A stretch of DNA of 64,000 nucleotides from Arthrobacter citreus (GCF_009192745.1 NZ_VTFV01000002.1:992001-1056000); one strand, 5' to 3'. Counted from the stretch's first letter, positions 16,288 through 29,774 are shown. Numbers and translations: made by a program. The notes: generated by a model from the letters alone, not told the origin.

Positions 16288-16631
16288 GTACCTGCCTTCT
16301 GCGTGCCTGGCAAGCAAACGCACTATAGGGACGTGGCGGCGGGTCCGCGAGCCGGCGCGGAGTGGACACGGAGGCGACAGGCCGCGCTGGACGCCGGCAG
16401 GCGGCTGTGCCGCATCGGACATCGGCGCACTGTTGCCCCAAGCCAGCGCAGGAGTGCCCGGTCCGTGCAGGACGAAATCCGTCCGTCTCACCTGGCGGGA
16501 GGGCCCCAGCGTTTCGCCGCAGGTGATAGGGAAGTGGCAGAATAGGCGCGGGGGTTACGCCTGAACCCCGGCCGGGCAGTCCCCATGTTCCCGGTTTTTC
16601 CTGGCGGCCGCATGCTTTAAGGACATTTTCT
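16288..16631. other. Gap between the rpsI terminators and glmM, no gene seen
   Basis: About 340 bp of GC-rich sequence. The short frames here (both strands) have no RBS, conserved motif or protein-like composition. It ends in TTAAGGACATTTTCT, the glmM ribosome-binding region. A glmM promoter must lie here; the GTGATAGGGAAGTGGCAGAATAGG stretch near 16524-16547 is AT-richer but no clear -35/-10 pair stands out. Confidence 0.5.
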
Positions 16632-18002
16632 ATGACACGACTGTTTGGTACCGACGGGGTTCGGGGCCTGGCCAACGGACTCATTACCGCAGAGGTCGCC
16701 CTTGGCCTGGCGCAAGCCGCAGCAGTGGTGCTCGGACACCGGCAGGTGCCCCACGGTAAGCGTCCGGTCGCAGTGGTAGCCCGGGATCCGCGCATTAGCG
16801 GTGACTTCATCTCCGCAGCCGTAGAAGCTGGCCTGGCCAGCTCCGGAGTGGACGTCTTCGACGCCGGAATCCTTCCCACTCCCGCCGCAGCGTTCCTGGT
16901 GGCGGACCTGGAAGCAGACTTCGGCGTCATGATTTCCGCGTCGCACAATGCCGCACCCGATAACGGCATCAAGTTCCTGGCCCGTGGCGGACAAAAGCTC
17001 GACGACGCCCTGGAAGATGCCATCGAAGCTGAGATGCAGGTACCCAGCCTCAGGCCCACGGGAGCCGCAGTCGGCCGAATCAAACGGTTCGCGGACGCGG
17101 AGGACCGGTACGTCGTACACCTGCTGCAGACGCTTCCCAACCGGCTTGATGGCATCAAAGTCGTGCTGGACTGCGCGCATGGTGCCGCAAGCGGCTGCTC
17201 GCCCCAGGTCTTCGCAGACGCAGGGGCAGAGGTAATTGTGATCGGCGCCGATCCCGACGGCGTGAACATCAATGACGGATATGGTTCCACCCACCTGGGC
17301 CCGCTGCAGGCCGCGGTCCTCGAACACGGAGCCGACCTCGGCATCGCCCATGACGGCGACGCGGACCGCTGCCTCGCCGTGGACGCCGAAGGCAGCATTG
17401 TGGACGGTGACCAGATCATGGCCATCATGGCCGTAGCCATGAAAGCGTCGGGTGAGCTGAAGGACGACGCCCTCGTAGCCACTGTCATGAGCAACCTCGG
17501 CCTCAAACTGGCCCTGCGCGAGGCCGGCATCAGCATCCGGGAAACCGGTGTTGGCGACCGCTACGTGCTGGAGGCCATGCGCGAGGGCGGCTACAGCCTG
17601 GGCGGTGAGCAGTCCGGCCACGTTATCTTCTCCAAGTACGCCACCACTGGTGACGGCGTCCTGACCGGCCTGCAGCTGGCAGCCCAGCTGGCCAAGACAG
17701 GCCGCAGCCTCAAGCAGCTTGCCAGCATCATGGACAAGCTTCCGCAGGTCCTCATCAACGTGAAGAACGTAGACAAGACGGCAGCAGCCACCAATGAGGC
17801 TGTCCGCCAGGCCGTCATTGACGCCCAGGAGAAACTCGGGGAAACCGGCAGGGTCCTGCTGCGTCCCTCAGGTACGGAACCGCTGGTGCGCGTTATGGTG
17901 GAAGCCGCAGACATGGACACCGCACAGAGCGTTGCGGCCAAGCTGGCCGCCGTCGTCGAAGCGAACCTCTCGCTGAAGGCCTCCGAAGGCGCAGGAGTCT
18001 AA
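16632..18002 (+). CDS. glmM: Phosphoglucosamine mutase
   Basis: Converts glucosamine-6-phosphate to glucosamine-1-phosphate for UDP-GlcNAc and cell-wall synthesis. 456 aa with the four alpha-D-phosphohexomutase domains: N-terminal [15 protein letters not shown], the phosphoserine loop [16 protein letters not shown], the metal loop DGDADRC, substrate loop GGEQSGH, and C-terminal [15 protein letters not shown]. The active-site loop has Ala where ASHNP is most common. ATG with AAGGACATTTTCT upstream. glmS lies 1.6 kb downstream. Confidence 0.97.
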   Translation: MTRLFGTDGVRGLANGLITAEVALGLAQAAAVVLGHRQVPHGKRPVAVVARDPRISGDFISAAVEAGLASSGVDVFDAGILPTPAAAFLVADLEADFGVMISASHNAAPDNGIKFLARGGQKLDDALEDAIEAEMQVPSLRPTGAAVGRIKRFADAEDRYVVHLLQTLPNRLDGIKVVLDCAHGAASGCSPQVFADAGAEVIVIGADPDGVNINDGYGSTHLGPLQAAVLEHGADLGIAHDGDADRCLAVDAEGSIVDGDQIMAIMAVAMKASGELKDDALVATVMSNLGLKLALREAGISIRETGVGDRYVLEAMREGGYSLGGEQSGHVIFSKYATTGDGVLTGLQLAAQLAKTGRSLKQLASIMDKLPQVLINVKNVDKTAAATNEAVRQAVIDAQEKLGETGRVLLRPSGTEPLVRVMVEAADMDTAQSVAAKLAAVVEANLSLKASEGAGV

Positions 18003-18007
18003 CGCTG

Positions 18008-18051
18008 CCAGGCCCGGGCGGTGCTAGTGTTTGGGCCCGCCCGGTGCCTGG
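18008..18051. terminator. Convergent terminator between glmM and mscL
   Basis: CCAGGC+CCGGGCGG (18008-18021) pairs with CCGCCCGG+GCCTGG (18037-18051) with a single bulged base. It lies between the glmM stop and the mscL stop (18024-18026) and can fold on either strand. Confidence 0.55.
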
Positions 18052-18452
18052 GCTGCCCCGTTGGGCGGCTGCGCGGTGAGCGCATCCCGGATCTCGGTCA
18101 GCAGCATCACCTGAGGATCCGCACTCTGTTCCGGGGTGATCCCCAGCCTGCGGTTCCGGCGTTCAATCATCTTGTTCATTGGCAGCACTATCGCGAAGTA
18201 CACGGCTGCTGCCACGAGCAGGAAGTTGACGACGGCGGTCAGCAGGACGCCGAACTGAATCTGGTTCCCGTTGAAGTTAACCACCGCGAAGCTGTCGAAA
18301 TTCGGCGAACCGACGAGCCCGGAAATGAACGGCATAAGCACTGAGTTGACCAAGGCGTTCACAACTGTCGTAAACGCAGCACCGATGATTACGGCAACGG
18401 CCAGGTCCAGGACGTTGCCCTTCATGATGAAGTCTTTGAATCCCTTTAGCAT
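18024..18452 (-). CDS. mscL: Large-conductance mechanosensitive channel MscL
   Basis: A 142-aa channel that opens on hypo-osmotic shock. N-terminal amphipathic helix MLKGFKDFIMKGNVLDLAVAVIIGAAF then TM1, a periplasmic loop, TM2 (FGVLLTAVVNFLLVAAAVYFAI) and a charged cytoplasmic helix (PEQSADPQVMLLTEIRDALTA). ATG at 18450-18452 is the family start; TACTCT sits six bases before it (leaderless), so the longer upstream frame is not used. Confidence 0.96.
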   Translation of the reverse strand: MLKGFKDFIMKGNVLDLAVAVIIGAAFTTVVNALVNSVLMPFISGLVGSPNFDSFAVVNFNGNQIQFGVLLTAVVNFLLVAAAVYFAIVLPMNKMIERRNRRLGITPEQSADPQVMLLTEIRDALTAQPPNGAAQAPGGPKH

Positions 18453-18458
18453 CTCGCC

Positions 18459-18464
18459 AGAGTA
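18459..18464 (-). promoter_or_regulatory. -10 element for leaderless mscL mRNA
   Basis: On the minus strand TACTCT is followed by GGCGAG and ATG. The spacing (6 nt) places transcription start at the ATG. Confidence 0.6.
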
Positions 18465-18503
18465 ACCGCCCCAGGGCCCCCGGCACCGCACTCACCGAAG
18501 ATT

Positions 18504-19484
18504 TCAGGTTTTGCGCAGCAGCATTCGCCGGACCGAGTGGTCAGCGTCCTTGGTGAGTACCAGCTGGGCGCGCCCGCGGGTCGGGAGCACGTTGGTCACC
18601 AGGTTGGGCTCGTTGATCCGCTTCCAGATATCCAGGGCCGTCTCGCGGGCCTCATGGTCGGTCAGGGCCGCATAGCGGTGGAAGTAGGACGCCGGATTCG
18701 CGAATGCGCCGCTGCGCAGTGACTGGAAGCGCTGGACGTACCACTCCTCTATGTAGGAGGTACGGGCGTCAACGTAGATCGAAAAGTCGAAGAAGTCGCT
18801 AAGAGCCAGGCCGGACCGGCCGTCCGGACGGGTGCGGGCCGGGGCCAGCACGTTCAATCCCTCGACGATGAGCACATCGGGGCGCCGAACCACGATTTCC
18901 GAGCCGGGAACAATGTCATACGTCAGGTGGGAGTAGCGCGGCGCCCGCACCTCCTCCGCCCCGGACTTTACCGCGCTGACAAAACGCAGCAGCCGGCGGC
19001 GGTCGTAGCTTTCCGGGAAGCCTTTGCGCTCCATCAGCCCGCGGCGCTTGAGCTCCGCGTTCGGGTACAGGAATCCGTCGGTCGTGATCAGTTCGACGTT
19101 CGGGGTGTCCGGCCAGCGGCGCAGCATTTCCCGCAGCACGCGGGCGGTAGTGGACTTTCCCACCGCGACCGAACCGGCCACGCCAATGACGAAGGGCGTG
19201 CGCGTGGTCTGCTCGCCGAGGAAGGTCGTTGTGGCGCTGTGAAGCTTCCCGGCGGCTGCTACGTAAAGGTTCAGCAGCCTGGAAAGCGGAAGGTATACCT
19301 CCCGAACCTCGTCCAGGTTCAGCTGGTCGCCCAGTCCCCGGAGGCGGGTAATGTCCTCCTGGTTCAGCGGAGATTCGATCTCATGGGACAGTCGCGACCA
19401 GGTTTGCCGGTCCAGCTCAACGAACGGAGTGAAGTTAGTCTCATGGCCGTTGCCGGGCGCCGGCTTCGGAGTTGGTTCGGTCAC
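18504..19484 (-). CDS. coaA: Pantothenate kinase, type I
   Basis: Phosphorylates pantothenate, the first step of coenzyme A synthesis. 326 aa with Walker [13 protein letters not shown] (residues 101-112) and prokaryotic PanK motifs: [46 protein letters not shown], and [13 protein letters not shown] at 19482-19484 is preferred: the longer frame runs into the glmS promoter, and CACAAT lies 7 nt upstream. Confidence 0.95.
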   Translation of the reverse strand: MTEPTPKPAPGNGHETNFTPFVELDRQTWSRLSHEIESPLNQEDITRLRGLGDQLNLDEVREVYLPLSRLLNLYVAAAGKLHSATTTFLGEQTTRTPFVIGVAGSVAVGKSTTARVLREMLRRWPDTPNVELITTDGFLYPNAELKRRGLMERKGFPESYDRRRLLRFVSAVKSGAEEVRAPRYSHLTYDIVPGSEIVVRRPDVLIVEGLNVLAPARTRPDGRSGLALSDFFDFSIYVDARTSYIEEWYVQRFQSLRSGAFANPASYFHRYAALTDHEARETALDIWKRINEPNLVTNVLPTRGRAQLVLTKDADHSVRRMLLRKT

Positions 19485-19491
19485 TCTAGGA

Positions 19492-19497
19492 ATTGTG
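19492..19497 (-). promoter_or_regulatory. Possible -10 for leaderless coaA mRNA
   Basis: On the minus strand CACAAT is followed by seven bases and GTG. It is a weaker hexamer than TANNNT but has the same geometry as other leaderless genes here. Confidence 0.4.
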
Positions 19498-19585
19498 CAC
19501 TGCCCCGGCGGGCAATCCAAACGGAGCGGGCTCCCGGCAGGTGCGGGCCAGGGGTGCCGTTTAGACCGGCAGCGGCTCGTGCCGG

Positions 19586-19591
19586 TAGTCT
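19586..19591 (+). promoter_or_regulatory. -10 element for leaderless glmS mRNA
   Basis: TAGTCT is followed by seven bases (TAGCACC) and the glmS ATG at 19599. The same hexamer and spacing occur before the NAD(P)HX repair gene at 21858. No Shine-Dalgarno sequence. Confidence 0.65.
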
Positions 19592-19598
19592 TAGCACC

Positions 19599-21476
<1,878 letters not shown>

Positions 21477-21509
21477 GCACCGTCAGCCAAGGGACCAAGG
21501 GGGAACACC

Positions 21510-21860
21510 ATGATTGTCGGTATCGGAGTGGACGTGGTGGATGTCCCGCGCTTCGGGCGCCAGCTTGAACGTACGCCGGGCCTGCGGGCACGGCTGTTCG
21601 TCCCGGCTGAACGGGAACTGAACCTGCGTTCGCTGGCAGCCAGGTTCGCCGCCAAGGAAGCGGTGGCCAAGGCACTCGGCGCGCCGGCAGGCATGAACTG
21701 GCAGCACTGCCAGGTCGAACTGGACGCTGCCGGGGCACCCAAGATCCGGGTCGAAGGCACGGTTGCTGCGGCCGCCGAAGCACGCGGAGTACGCGTTTGG
21801 CACCTGTCCCTGAGCCATGACGGGGACTTGGCCACTGCCATGGTGGTCGCAGAAGGCTAG
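21510..21860 (+). CDS. acpS: Holo-[acyl-carrier-protein] synthase
   Basis: Transfers 4'-phosphopantetheine from CoA to acyl carrier protein. 116 aa with the Mg-binding [16 protein letters not shown] (Asp8) and [13 protein letters not shown] (Lys49-Glu50) motifs, and [21 protein letters not shown] at the end. RBS AAGGGGGAACACC. Its stop overlaps the -10 hexamer of the next gene. Confidence 0.96.
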   Translation: MIVGIGVDVVDVPRFGRQLERTPGLRARLFVPAERELNLRSLAARFAAKEAVAKALGAPAGMNWQHCQVELDAAGAPKIRVEGTVAAAAEARGVRVWHLSLSHDGDLATAMVVAEG

Positions 21861-21863
21861 TCT
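21858..21863 (+). promoter_or_regulatory. -10 element for leaderless NAD(P)HX repair gene
   Basis: TAGTCT, which contains the acpS stop codon TAG, is followed by GGTACGC (7 nt) and ATG at 21871. It is identical in hexamer and spacing to the glmS signal. Confidence 0.6.
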
Positions 21864-21870
21864 GGTACGC

Positions 21871-23409
21871 ATGATCAGTGCGTACTCCGGGACCGCGGTC
21901 CGGGCAGCCGAGCGTCCGCTCCTGGACGCAGGCACCGGCGCCGAGCTCATGCAGCTGGCAGCTCACGGACTCTATGCAGTTTGCGTGCAGCTGCTCAAAG
22001 ATCGGCGCGGCCGAATCTACGGGTCAACCTGTGTGGTCCTTGCCGGAGCCGGGAACAACGGGGGAGATGCCCTGTACGCAGGATCCCGGCTGCTTCGGCG
22101 GGGCTGCGCAGCCACCGCTGTCCTCACCTCGTCCTCCGCGCACACTGAGGCCCTAGCCGCGTTCCTGGCCGGAGGAGGGCGGGTACTCACGCTCAGCGAA
22201 GACAACACTGCCGAGGCCAGGCAGCTCTGTGAAGACGCGGACCTGGTCCTGGACGGGATTCTTGGAACCGGAGGCAAGGGAGGCCTGCGCGGCCCGGCAG
22301 CCGGCCTGGCCGGCCTGGCACCTGCGAGAGCGCGCCGCGGGCACGCTCCCGCCGTCGTCGCCTGCGACCTGCCCAGCGGCATCGATGCCGACACCGGGCA
22401 GGCTCCGGGACCGCATCTGAGCGCCGACGTCACCGTTACCTTTGGTGCCGTGAAAACCGGACTGGTCGCCGGGCCCGGCGCGGAAGCCTCCGGACGCATC
22501 GAGGTCGTGGACATTGGGATCACCCCGAATCTTGGAACGCCCGCCGTGCACCGGCTCCTTGCACCGGACGTCGCATCCCTGCTGCCCCGGCCCGCAGCCG
22601 GAGACCAGAAATACAGCAGGGGAGTTCTCGGCATCGCAGCCGGATCTGACACGTACCCCGGTGCTGCCGTACTCGCCACCGGCGCCGCCCTGGCTGCCGG
22701 AACCGGCATGGTCCGTTATCTGGGGCCGGAACCGGTGCGCAGACTCATCAACCAGGCGCATCCGGAGGCCGTCTGCGCGGACAGCACCGTTGCGCTCACG
22801 CATGTGCAGGCCTGGGTCGCCGGACCGGGCGCAGGTACGGATGAGGCGCAGCGCCGCCGCGCCGCCGATGCGATGGCCTCCGGGCTCCCGTGCGTCATCG
22901 ACGCCGATGCGCTGTCCGCCGTCGAGCCGGGGACAGGCGAACAAGTGATCCTTACCCCTCACGCCGGGGAACTGAGCACTCTGCTGAACCGGCTGGGAGA
23001 ACAGGCGGACCGCGAAGCGATTGAAGCCGATCCGCTCACCTGGGTGCAGAAGGCAGCAGCCCTGACCGGCGCAACAGTCCTCCTGAAGGGATGGGCAACA
23101 CTGGTGGCAGCTCCCGGCGGGCAGGTCTTCAGCCAGGCGGAAGCCACTCCGTGGCTGGCCACGGCGGGAAGCGGGGACACCCTCTCCGGCATCCTCGGGG
23201 CGATGCTCTCCACTGCCCGTGTGTCTTCGCCCTCACCCGGGTACTACGCAGCGGTGGCTGCCGCGGCCGCCAGCATCCACGGCCGTGCCGGCAGGCTCGC
23301 CGCTGAGCAGGGACCTGTGCAGCCTTCACTGCTTCCCGAGGCCATCCGCCGGGTGGTTTCAGCCATGGAACAGTGGCGTCCCGGGCCCGGGGAAGCTGGC
23401 ATACTGTAG
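21871..23409 (+). CDS. nnr: Bifunctional NAD(P)H-hydrate epimerase / ADP-dependent NAD(P)H-hydrate dehydratase
   Basis: Repairs hydrated NAD(P)H. The N-terminal half (1-220) is the YjeF_N epimerase with AGAGNNGGDALYAG and VACDLPSGIDADTG. The C-terminal half (about 245-505) is the ribokinase-like dehydratase with GVLGIAAGSDTYPGAAVLATGAALAAGTGMVRY, VILTPHAGELSTL and TAGSGDTLSGILGAML. 512 aa, a full fusion. ATG 21871 is chosen on the leaderless signal and family start; the frame also runs upstream inside acpS. Confidence 0.94.
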   Translation: MISAYSGTAVRAAERPLLDAGTGAELMQLAAHGLYAVCVQLLKDRRGRIYGSTCVVLAGAGNNGGDALYAGSRLLRRGCAATAVLTSSSAHTEALAAFLAGGGRVLTLSEDNTAEARQLCEDADLVLDGILGTGGKGGLRGPAAGLAGLAPARARRGHAPAVVACDLPSGIDADTGQAPGPHLSADVTVTFGAVKTGLVAGPGAEASGRIEVVDIGITPNLGTPAVHRLLAPDVASLLPRPAAGDQKYSRGVLGIAAGSDTYPGAAVLATGAALAAGTGMVRYLGPEPVRRLINQAHPEAVCADSTVALTHVQAWVAGPGAGTDEAQRRRAADAMASGLPCVIDADALSAVEPGTGEQVILTPHAGELSTLLNRLGEQADREAIEADPLTWVQKAAALTGATVLLKGWATLVAAPGGQVFSQAEATPWLATAGSGDTLSGILGAMLSTARVSSPSPGYYAAVAAAAASIHGRAGRLAAEQGPVQPSLLPEAIRRVVSAMEQWRPGPGEAGIL

Positions 23410-23464
23410 AAAAGTAAGCAGGCATAGTATTTTGCCTGCTACCCACCGCAGTGAGGAGCTTTGA

Positions 23465-25651
23465 ATGGAAGTGTGGCCCGGAGATGCCTACCCGTTGGGA
23501 GCAACTTACGACGGAAACGGCACCAATTTCGCCCTCTACAGCGAGGTCGCGGATTCCGTAACCCTCTGCCTCTATGACGACGACGGCGCTGAGACGTGCA
23601 TTCCGCTGACCGAAGTGGACGGCTACGTGTGGCACTGCTACCTCCCGCACGTGGTCCCGGGACAGAAGTACGGCTACCGTGTGGACGGGCCCAACGACCC
23701 CGAGCAGGGTAACCGCTGCAACCCCAGCAAACTGCTGCTGGACCCCTATGCCAAGGCGGTCGCAGGCCAGATCGAGTGGAACCAGTCCCTGTTCGGCTAC
23801 AACTTCGGTGACGAGGACTCCCGCAACGACGACGACTCAGCACCCCACATGATGAAGGCCGTGGTGGTCAATCCGTTCTTCGACTGGGACGGAGACCGGC
23901 GTCCGCGCACCGAGTACCACCAGTCCGTGATCTACGAGGCGCACGTCAAGGGCCTCACTGAGCAGCACCCCGAGATTCCCGAGGAACAGCGCGGAACCTA
24001 CGCCGGCATCGCCCACCCGGCCGTCATCGCGCACCTGCAGAAGCTGGGCGTGACGGCCCTGGAACTCATGCCGGTCCACCAGTTCGTGAACGATTCGACC
24101 CTGCAGGAAAAGGGGCTCTCCAATTACTGGGGCTACAACACCATTGGCTTCTTCGCTCCACAGAACACGTACGGCTCTACGGGAGATGACGGCGGGCAGG
24201 TCCAGGAATTCAAGGCCATGGTCAAGGCCCTGCACGCTGCCGGAATCGAAGTCATCCTGGATGTGGTCTACAACCACACGGCGGAGGGCAACCAGCTGGG
24301 TCCCACGCTTTCCTTCCGCGGAATCGACAACGCTGCCTATTACCGGCTGGTGGAGGACGACAAGCGCTACTACATGGACTACACCGGTACCGGAAACTCC
24401 CTGAACGTGCGCAACCCGCATTCACTGCAGCTGATCATGGATTCCCTCCGTTACTGGGTAACCGAAATGCATGTAGACGGTTTCCGCTTCGATCTTGCCT
24501 CCGCCCTCGCCCGCGAGTTCTACGACGTCGACCGCCTCTCCAGCTTCTTCGAACTGGTCCAGCAGGACCCCGTTGTCTCCCAGGTGAAACTGATCGCTGA
24601 GCCGTGGGATATTGGCCCCGGCGGCTACCAGGTGGGCAACTTCCCGCCGCAGTGGACTGAGTGGAATGGAAAGTACCGGGACACGGTTCGGGATTTCTGG
24701 CGCGGAGAGCCCTCGACGCTGGGCGAATTCGCCTCCCGCATCACCGGTTCAGCGGATCTCTACGAGTCCTCCGGCCGGCGTCCGGTCGCTTCGATCAACT
24801 TCGTCACCGCCCACGACGGGTTCACGCTGCGCGACCTGGTCTCCTACAACGAAAAGCACAACGAGGCCAACGGGGAAGACAACAACGACGGCGAATCCCA
24901 CAACCGTTCGTGGAACTGCGGCGCGGAGGGTCCCACTGACGACCCGAAGGTCCTCTCCCTGAGGGCCCGGCAGCAGCGCAACTTCCTGGCCACGCTCCTG
25001 CTCTCCCAGGGCGTTCCCATGATTTCCCACGGCGATGAGCTGGGCCGGACCCAGGACGGAAACAACAACGGCTATGCCCAGGACTCCGAACTGACCTGGA
25101 TCGACTGGGAAAACATGGATGCGCCGCTGATGGAGTTCACGGCCGCGGTGAACAAGCTGCGCGCCGAACACCCCACGTTCCGTCGCCGCAGGTTCTTCGA
25201 CGGACGTCCGGTGGAGCGCGGGGAAGAAGACGTCCTGCCGGACATCGTGTGGCTGAACTACGACGGCACCCCCATGAACCCTGAAGACTGGGACAGCCAG
25301 CTGGGCCGCTCCCTGGGCGTGTTCCTGAACGGAGAGGGCATCCGCGGCAACGACCGCAGGGGCCAACCGATCACCGACGCCAGCTTCCTGCTGTACTTCA
25401 ATGCTGACGACGAAGCCGTGACGGTAAGCCTGCCGCCGCAGGAATACGGCGACCTGTGGGACCAGGTCATCGACACGGCCGGCGAAGGAGCGGATGCGGA
25501 TCCGCTTGGCAGCGACGGCAAACTGCAGGTAGCTGCGAAATCCATGGTTGTTCTGCGCGCCCACTCCCAGGAGGAAGAAGTCCACGACCACTCGGTTGCG
25601 GCTTCACTGGCAGCGCTGGCCGGGGCAAAGACCCGGGAGAGCAGCGTATGA
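23465..25651 (+). CDS. glgX: Glycogen debranching enzyme GlgX/TreX
   Basis: Isoamylase-type GH13 enzyme (728 aa) hydrolysing alpha-1,6 branches of glycogen to linear maltodextrins. An N-terminal CBM48-like domain ([28 protein letters not shown]) precedes the barrel. Catalytic residues: nucleophile Asp343 ([13 protein letters not shown]), acid Glu379 ([14 protein letters not shown]), and Asp451 ([11 protein letters not shown]). RBS GAGGAGCTTTGA. It overlaps treY by ATGA, so it is the TreX of a TreXYZ trehalose operon. Confidence 0.96.
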   Translation: MEVWPGDAYPLGATYDGNGTNFALYSEVADSVTLCLYDDDGAETCIPLTEVDGYVWHCYLPHVVPGQKYGYRVDGPNDPEQGNRCNPSKLLLDPYAKAVAGQIEWNQSLFGYNFGDEDSRNDDDSAPHMMKAVVVNPFFDWDGDRRPRTEYHQSVIYEAHVKGLTEQHPEIPEEQRGTYAGIAHPAVIAHLQKLGVTALELMPVHQFVNDSTLQEKGLSNYWGYNTIGFFAPQNTYGSTGDDGGQVQEFKAMVKALHAAGIEVILDVVYNHTAEGNQLGPTLSFRGIDNAAYYRLVEDDKRYYMDYTGTGNSLNVRNPHSLQLIMDSLRYWVTEMHVDGFRFDLASALAREFYDVDRLSSFFELVQQDPVVSQVKLIAEPWDIGPGGYQVGNFPPQWTEWNGKYRDTVRDFWRGEPSTLGEFASRITGSADLYESSGRRPVASINFVTAHDGFTLRDLVSYNEKHNEANGEDNNDGESHNRSWNCGAEGPTDDPKVLSLRARQQRNFLATLLLSQGVPMISHGDELGRTQDGNNNGYAQDSELTWIDWENMDAPLMEFTAAVNKLRAEHPTFRRRRFFDGRPVERGEEDVLPDIVWLNYDGTPMNPEDWDSQLGRSLGVFLNGEGIRGNDRRGQPITDASFLLYFNADDEAVTVSLPPQEYGDLWDQVIDTAGEGADADPLGSDGKLQVAAKSMVVLRAHSQEEEVHDHSVAASLAALAGAKTRESSV

Positions 25652-27960
25652 GGGCGCCCCGCTCCACATACCGGCTGCAGTTGCATGAAGGCTTCACCCT
25701 GCACGACGCCGCTGCCCTGGTCCCGTATCTGAAGGACCTGGGCGCGGACTGGGTATATCTCTCGCCGCTGCTTGCCGCAGAGCGGGGCTCCACCCACGGC
25801 TATGACGTCACGGATCCTTCCACCGTCGACCCGGCACGCGGCGGTCCGGAAGGACTGCAGGCGCTGGCGGACGCAGCGCACCAGGCGGGCATGGGTGTGC
25901 TGGTGGACATTGTTCCCAACCACATGGGCGTTGCAACGCCGTCGGCCAACCGATGGTGGTGGTCGGTCCTTGAAGAAGGCCGCGGCTCACGGTATGCGCA
26001 GGCCTTCGACATCGACTGGGAGGCTGGCGCTGGCCGGCTGCGGCTGCCGGTACTGGGGGAGAGCAGCGATGCACTTCTGGACCTGCGGATCGAGGACGGA
26101 GCGCTGCACTACTACGAGCAGTCGTTCCCGATCGCTGCGGGAACCTATACCCCCGGAGACACGCCCCGTGAGGTCCACGACCGCCAGCATTACGAATTGG
26201 TGAGCTGGCGCCGTGCCGATGATGAGCTCAACTACCGGCGGTTCTTTGGCGTGAACACCCTCGCCGGTGTCCGCGTGGAAGTTCCCTGGGTTTTCGAGGA
26301 AACCCACGCTGAAGTAGGGCGCTGGTTCCGCGAGGGACTGGTTGACGGCCTGCGGATCGACCATCCGGACGGGCTGGCGGATCCGGCAGGGTACCTGGAG
26401 CAGCTCAGCGATCTCACGGGCGGAGCCTACGTCCTGGTGGAAAAGATCCTTGAGCCCGGCGAGAAGCTTCCCGAACAGTGGCCCGTAGCCGGAACCACCG
26501 GCTACGACGCGCTCGCCGAGGTGGACCGGCTGTTCGTCGATCCGCAGGCAGCGGCGCTGCTCACGAACGCCTCCGACGCCGAGCCTTACCGCCACATGAT
26601 CCACGACACCAAGAGGGCCGTTGCCGATGGCCTGCTGCAGTCGGAGGTGCAGCGGCTGGTGCGGCTGTTGCCCGAAGAATCCGGCTTGGATGCGGCCACT
26701 TCCGCGGATGCCATTGCCGAACTGCTGGCCTGCTTCCCGGTCTACCGGAGCTACCTTCCCGACGGTGCCGCCTATCTGGAGGAGGCCGCGCTGAATGCAC
26801 GGGTGCGGCGCCCCGACCTGGAACCGGCCTTCGACGTGCTGCTGCCGCTCCTGCGCGGAGAGGGGGACGAGCCCTCCGGCGGACTGAACGAACTGCCGGT
26901 ACGGTTCCAGCAAACGTCCGGAATGGTGATGGCGAAGGGCGTTGAGGACACCGCGTTCTACCGCTACTCCCGGCTCACATCCCTGAACGAGGTGGGCGCT
27001 GATCCTTCCCTGTTCGCCCTTGAACCGCATGACCTGCACCTTGCCATGCTGGTGCGGCAGCAGGACGCTCCGCTGGCAATGACCACCCTCAGCACGCACG
27101 ACACCAAACGCAGCGAGGACACCCGGGCGCGGATCAGCGTCCTGTCCGAAATGCCGCAGGAGTGGACCGAGGCCGTGACGGCCCTGGAAGAGTTTCTGCC
27201 GCTGGGCGACCGTCCGCTGGCAGACCTGCTGTGGCAGGCCCTTGCCGGAACCTGGCCGCTGGAGCGCGAACGCGCCCACGCTTACGCCGAGAAGGCCGCC
27301 CGTGAGGCCGGGCAGAGCACCACCTGGACTGCCCCGGATGAGGCGTTCGAAAAGCAGCTTCACGCGCTGGTGGACGGTGCCTATGACCACCCCGGGGCCA
27401 ACGTTGTCCTGTCCTCAGTGGCTGAACACATCACCGGGCCAGGGTGGTCCAACGCATTGGGAGCCAAGCTTGTGCAGCTGACCATGCCCGGTGTCCCTGA
27501 CGTTTACCAGGGGACGGAGCTGTGGGACCACTCCCTGGTGGACCCGGACAACCGACGTCCGGTGGACTACTCGCTCCGCACGGCAGCGGCTGCAGCCGGC
27601 CAGAGCGCACCTGGGCCGGTAGATGATTCGGGAGCAGTGAAGTTCCACGTCACCAGGGAGGCGCTGCGCCTGCGCCGGGAACAGCCGGAACTCTTCAGCG
27701 GCTATTCAGCCCTGGGCACTGAGGGGCCGGCTTCGGAACACGTTTTTGGATTTGACCGTGGCGGTGCGCTCACCTTGGTGACCAGGCTTCCCCTGGGGCT
27801 CGCAGCCGCAGGCGGATGGAGGGGAACGATCGTGCACCTGCCGCCGGGCACCTACACCGACCGGCTGACCGGCAAGAGGCATGACGGTGGACGCGTGGAA
27901 GCTGAAGAGGTGTTCGAGCACTATCCCGTGGCGCTGCTGGTTCGTCAGGAGGAATCATGA
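25648..27960 (+). CDS. treY: Maltooligosyltrehalose synthase
   Basis: Rearranges the reducing-end alpha-1,4 bond of maltodextrin to a terminal trehalosyl unit. 770 aa, GH13 barrel: [35 protein letters not shown] and [10 protein letters not shown]; nucleophile Asp238 in [14 protein letters not shown]; Glu265 in [29 protein letters not shown]-like [17 protein letters not shown] later. ATG 25648 overlaps the glgX stop. The stop overlaps treZ. Confidence 0.96.
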   Translation: MRAPRSTYRLQLHEGFTLHDAAALVPYLKDLGADWVYLSPLLAAERGSTHGYDVTDPSTVDPARGGPEGLQALADAAHQAGMGVLVDIVPNHMGVATPSANRWWWSVLEEGRGSRYAQAFDIDWEAGAGRLRLPVLGESSDALLDLRIEDGALHYYEQSFPIAAGTYTPGDTPREVHDRQHYELVSWRRADDELNYRRFFGVNTLAGVRVEVPWVFEETHAEVGRWFREGLVDGLRIDHPDGLADPAGYLEQLSDLTGGAYVLVEKILEPGEKLPEQWPVAGTTGYDALAEVDRLFVDPQAAALLTNASDAEPYRHMIHDTKRAVADGLLQSEVQRLVRLLPEESGLDAATSADAIAELLACFPVYRSYLPDGAAYLEEAALNARVRRPDLEPAFDVLLPLLRGEGDEPSGGLNELPVRFQQTSGMVMAKGVEDTAFYRYSRLTSLNEVGADPSLFALEPHDLHLAMLVRQQDAPLAMTTLSTHDTKRSEDTRARISVLSEMPQEWTEAVTALEEFLPLGDRPLADLLWQALAGTWPLERERAHAYAEKAAREAGQSTTWTAPDEAFEKQLHALVDGAYDHPGANVVLSSVAEHITGPGWSNALGAKLVQLTMPGVPDVYQGTELWDHSLVDPDNRRPVDYSLRTAAAAAGQSAPGPVDDSGAVKFHVTREALRLRREQPELFSGYSALGTEGPASEHVFGFDRGGALTLVTRLPLGLAAAGGWRGTIVHLPPGTYTDRLTGKRHDGGRVEAEEVFEHYPVALLVRQEES

Positions 27961-29726
27961 GCACGAAATTCAGCGTGTGGGCTCCCCAGGCGCAGTCCAT
28001 GCGGCTGATTGCTGACGGAGACGAGGTGCCCATGAATGCCGGTGCCGGGGGATGGTGGCATGCCGTCCATGCCCCGGGTGCGGAATCGGCAAGTAAGGAG
28101 ATCGACTACGGCTACCTGATCGATGACGCCGCAACCCCGGTCCCGGATCCGCGCTCCCGGCGGCAGCCCGAAGGAGTCCACGGCCTCTCACGGACCTTCG
28201 ATCCCTCCGGATTTCAGTGGACGGACTCTGGATGGGTCTCTCCCGGCATGGCCGGCGGAGCGATCTACGAACTGCACATAGGAACGTTCACGCCCGAGGG
28301 GACACTTGATGCCGCCGCCGCTAAGCTCGGCTACCTTGCGGATTTGGGCGTGCAGTATGTGGAGCTGATGCCGGTCAACGCCTTTAACGGCACCCATAAC
28401 TGGGGGTACGACGGCGTGCTTTGGTACGCGGTCCACGAGGCCTACGGCGGGCCGGAGGCTTACCAGCGCTTCGTTGATGCAGCCCATTCCCGCGGGATCG
28501 GAGTCATCCAGGACGTTGTCTACAACCACCTTGGTCCCAGCGGCAACTATCTGCCGCTGTTCGGTCCGTACCTGCAGCAGGGCAGCGCCACCACGTGGGG
28601 CGATTCACTGAACTTGGACGGTCCGCTTTCCGATCCTGTCCGCCAGTACATCCTGGACAACGTGGAGATGTGGTTCCGCGATTACCATGTTGACGGCCTT
28701 CGCCTGGATGCGGTGCATGCCCTTCGGGATGAGCGTGCCCTCCATATCCTGGAGGAAATGTCCACCCTGACGGATGACCTCTCGGCGGACCTGGGCGGAA
28801 CCCTTTTCCTGATTGCCGAATCAGACCTGAACAACCCCCGGCTGATCACGCCCCGGAACCTCAACGGCTACGGTATTGCGGGCCAGTGGTCCGATGACTT
28901 CCACCACGCGGTTCACAGCAACCTCACCGCTGAAACACAGGGGTACTACGCGGACTTCGATTCGCTGGAGGCCATCGCGAGGGTCATCACCAACGGGTAC
29001 TTCCATGACGGCAGCTTCTCCTCCTTCCGGCAGCGCAGCCACGGCCGCCCGCTGGAGAAGTCAGTGATCACTCCACGGCAGCTGGTGGTTGCGGTGCAGA
29101 ACCACGATCAGATCGGCAACAGGGCCGCCGGTGACCGGAACACGGCTGTCCTCGGCTATGACCAGCTGGCCCTCGCCGCTGTGCTTAACCTGTCGTCCTC
29201 GAACACCCCCATGATCTTTATGGGCGAAGAGTTCGGGGCCTCCACCCCTTGGCAGTTCTTCACGTCCCATCCGGAAGAAGAGCTGGGCAAGGCTACGGCT
29301 GAGGGACGGCTCGCCGAATTCGCCAGGATGGGGTGGGACCCGTCCCTGGTTCCCGACCCCCAGCACCCCGATACTTTCACCCGGTCAAAACTCGACTGGT
29401 CCGAAGTGGGCAATGACGGGCATGCCAGGCTGCACCGGCTCTACCGCGACCTGCTGTCGCTGCGCCGGACAGTGCCGGAACTGACAGAACCTGATTTCCG
29501 GAACATCAGCGTGGACTTTGACGAAATATCACGCTGGTTGACCATCCACCGCGGAGGCGTCGTCGTCGCACTGAATTTCGCGGACTCTGCCCGCGAGCTG
29601 CCCGTGCCCGTCAACGGCACTGTGCGGGTCCTGCTGGAGACAGCGCCGGTCCTGACCTACGACGGCGCCGTGGAGCTTCCCGCCTATGGTGCTGCCATTC
29701 TCTCCGGCAGCAACGGACAGGACTGA
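27957..29726 (+). CDS. treZ: Malto-oligosyltrehalose trehalohydrolase
   Basis: Releases trehalose from maltooligosyltrehalose. 589 aa: N-terminal immunoglobulin-like domain, then the GH13 barrel with [32 protein letters not shown], nucleophile Asp251 ([11 protein letters not shown]), acid Glu288 ([13 protein letters not shown]) and [16 protein letters not shown] overlaps the treY TGA. The compact three-gene unit converts glycogen to trehalose without phosphate cost, typical of osmotic and desiccation tolerance in actinobacteria. Confidence 0.97.
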   Translation: MSTKFSVWAPQAQSMRLIADGDEVPMNAGAGGWWHAVHAPGAESASKEIDYGYLIDDAATPVPDPRSRRQPEGVHGLSRTFDPSGFQWTDSGWVSPGMAGGAIYELHIGTFTPEGTLDAAAAKLGYLADLGVQYVELMPVNAFNGTHNWGYDGVLWYAVHEAYGGPEAYQRFVDAAHSRGIGVIQDVVYNHLGPSGNYLPLFGPYLQQGSATTWGDSLNLDGPLSDPVRQYILDNVEMWFRDYHVDGLRLDAVHALRDERALHILEEMSTLTDDLSADLGGTLFLIAESDLNNPRLITPRNLNGYGIAGQWSDDFHHAVHSNLTAETQGYYADFDSLEAIARVITNGYFHDGSFSSFRQRSHGRPLEKSVITPRQLVVAVQNHDQIGNRAAGDRNTAVLGYDQLALAAVLNLSSSNTPMIFMGEEFGASTPWQFFTSHPEEELGKATAEGRLAEFARMGWDPSLVPDPQHPDTFTRSKLDWSEVGNDGHARLHRLYRDLLSLRRTVPELTEPDFRNISVDFDEISRWLTIHRGGVVVALNFADSARELPVPVNGTVRVLLETAPVLTYDGAVELPAYGAAILSGSNGQD

Positions 29727-29762
29727 CGCCACGGCCTCCTCGATTCGAGCGGGCACCGGTGG

Positions 29763-29768
29763 CAGGAT
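29763..29768 (+). promoter_or_regulatory. Possible -10 for leaderless aldo/keto reductase mRNA
   Basis: CAGGAT lies six bases before the ATG at 29775. The hexamer is weak but no Shine-Dalgarno alternative is present. Confidence 0.35.
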
Positions 29769-29774
29769 GGAGCC

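Noticed and set aside
16321-16330. CACTATAGGG, ten bases identical to the end of a phage T7 promoter
   Set aside because: Only the last ten bases match; the upstream part of the T7 promoter is absent, so this is chance.
16195-16545. Open frames in the rpsI-glmM gap
   Set aside because: They cross the terminator hairpin and show no RBS, conserved motif or typical composition.
18927-19598. In-frame upstream extension of glmS
   Set aside because: GlmS needs Cys directly after Met as N-terminal nucleophile; the extension is antisense to coaA.
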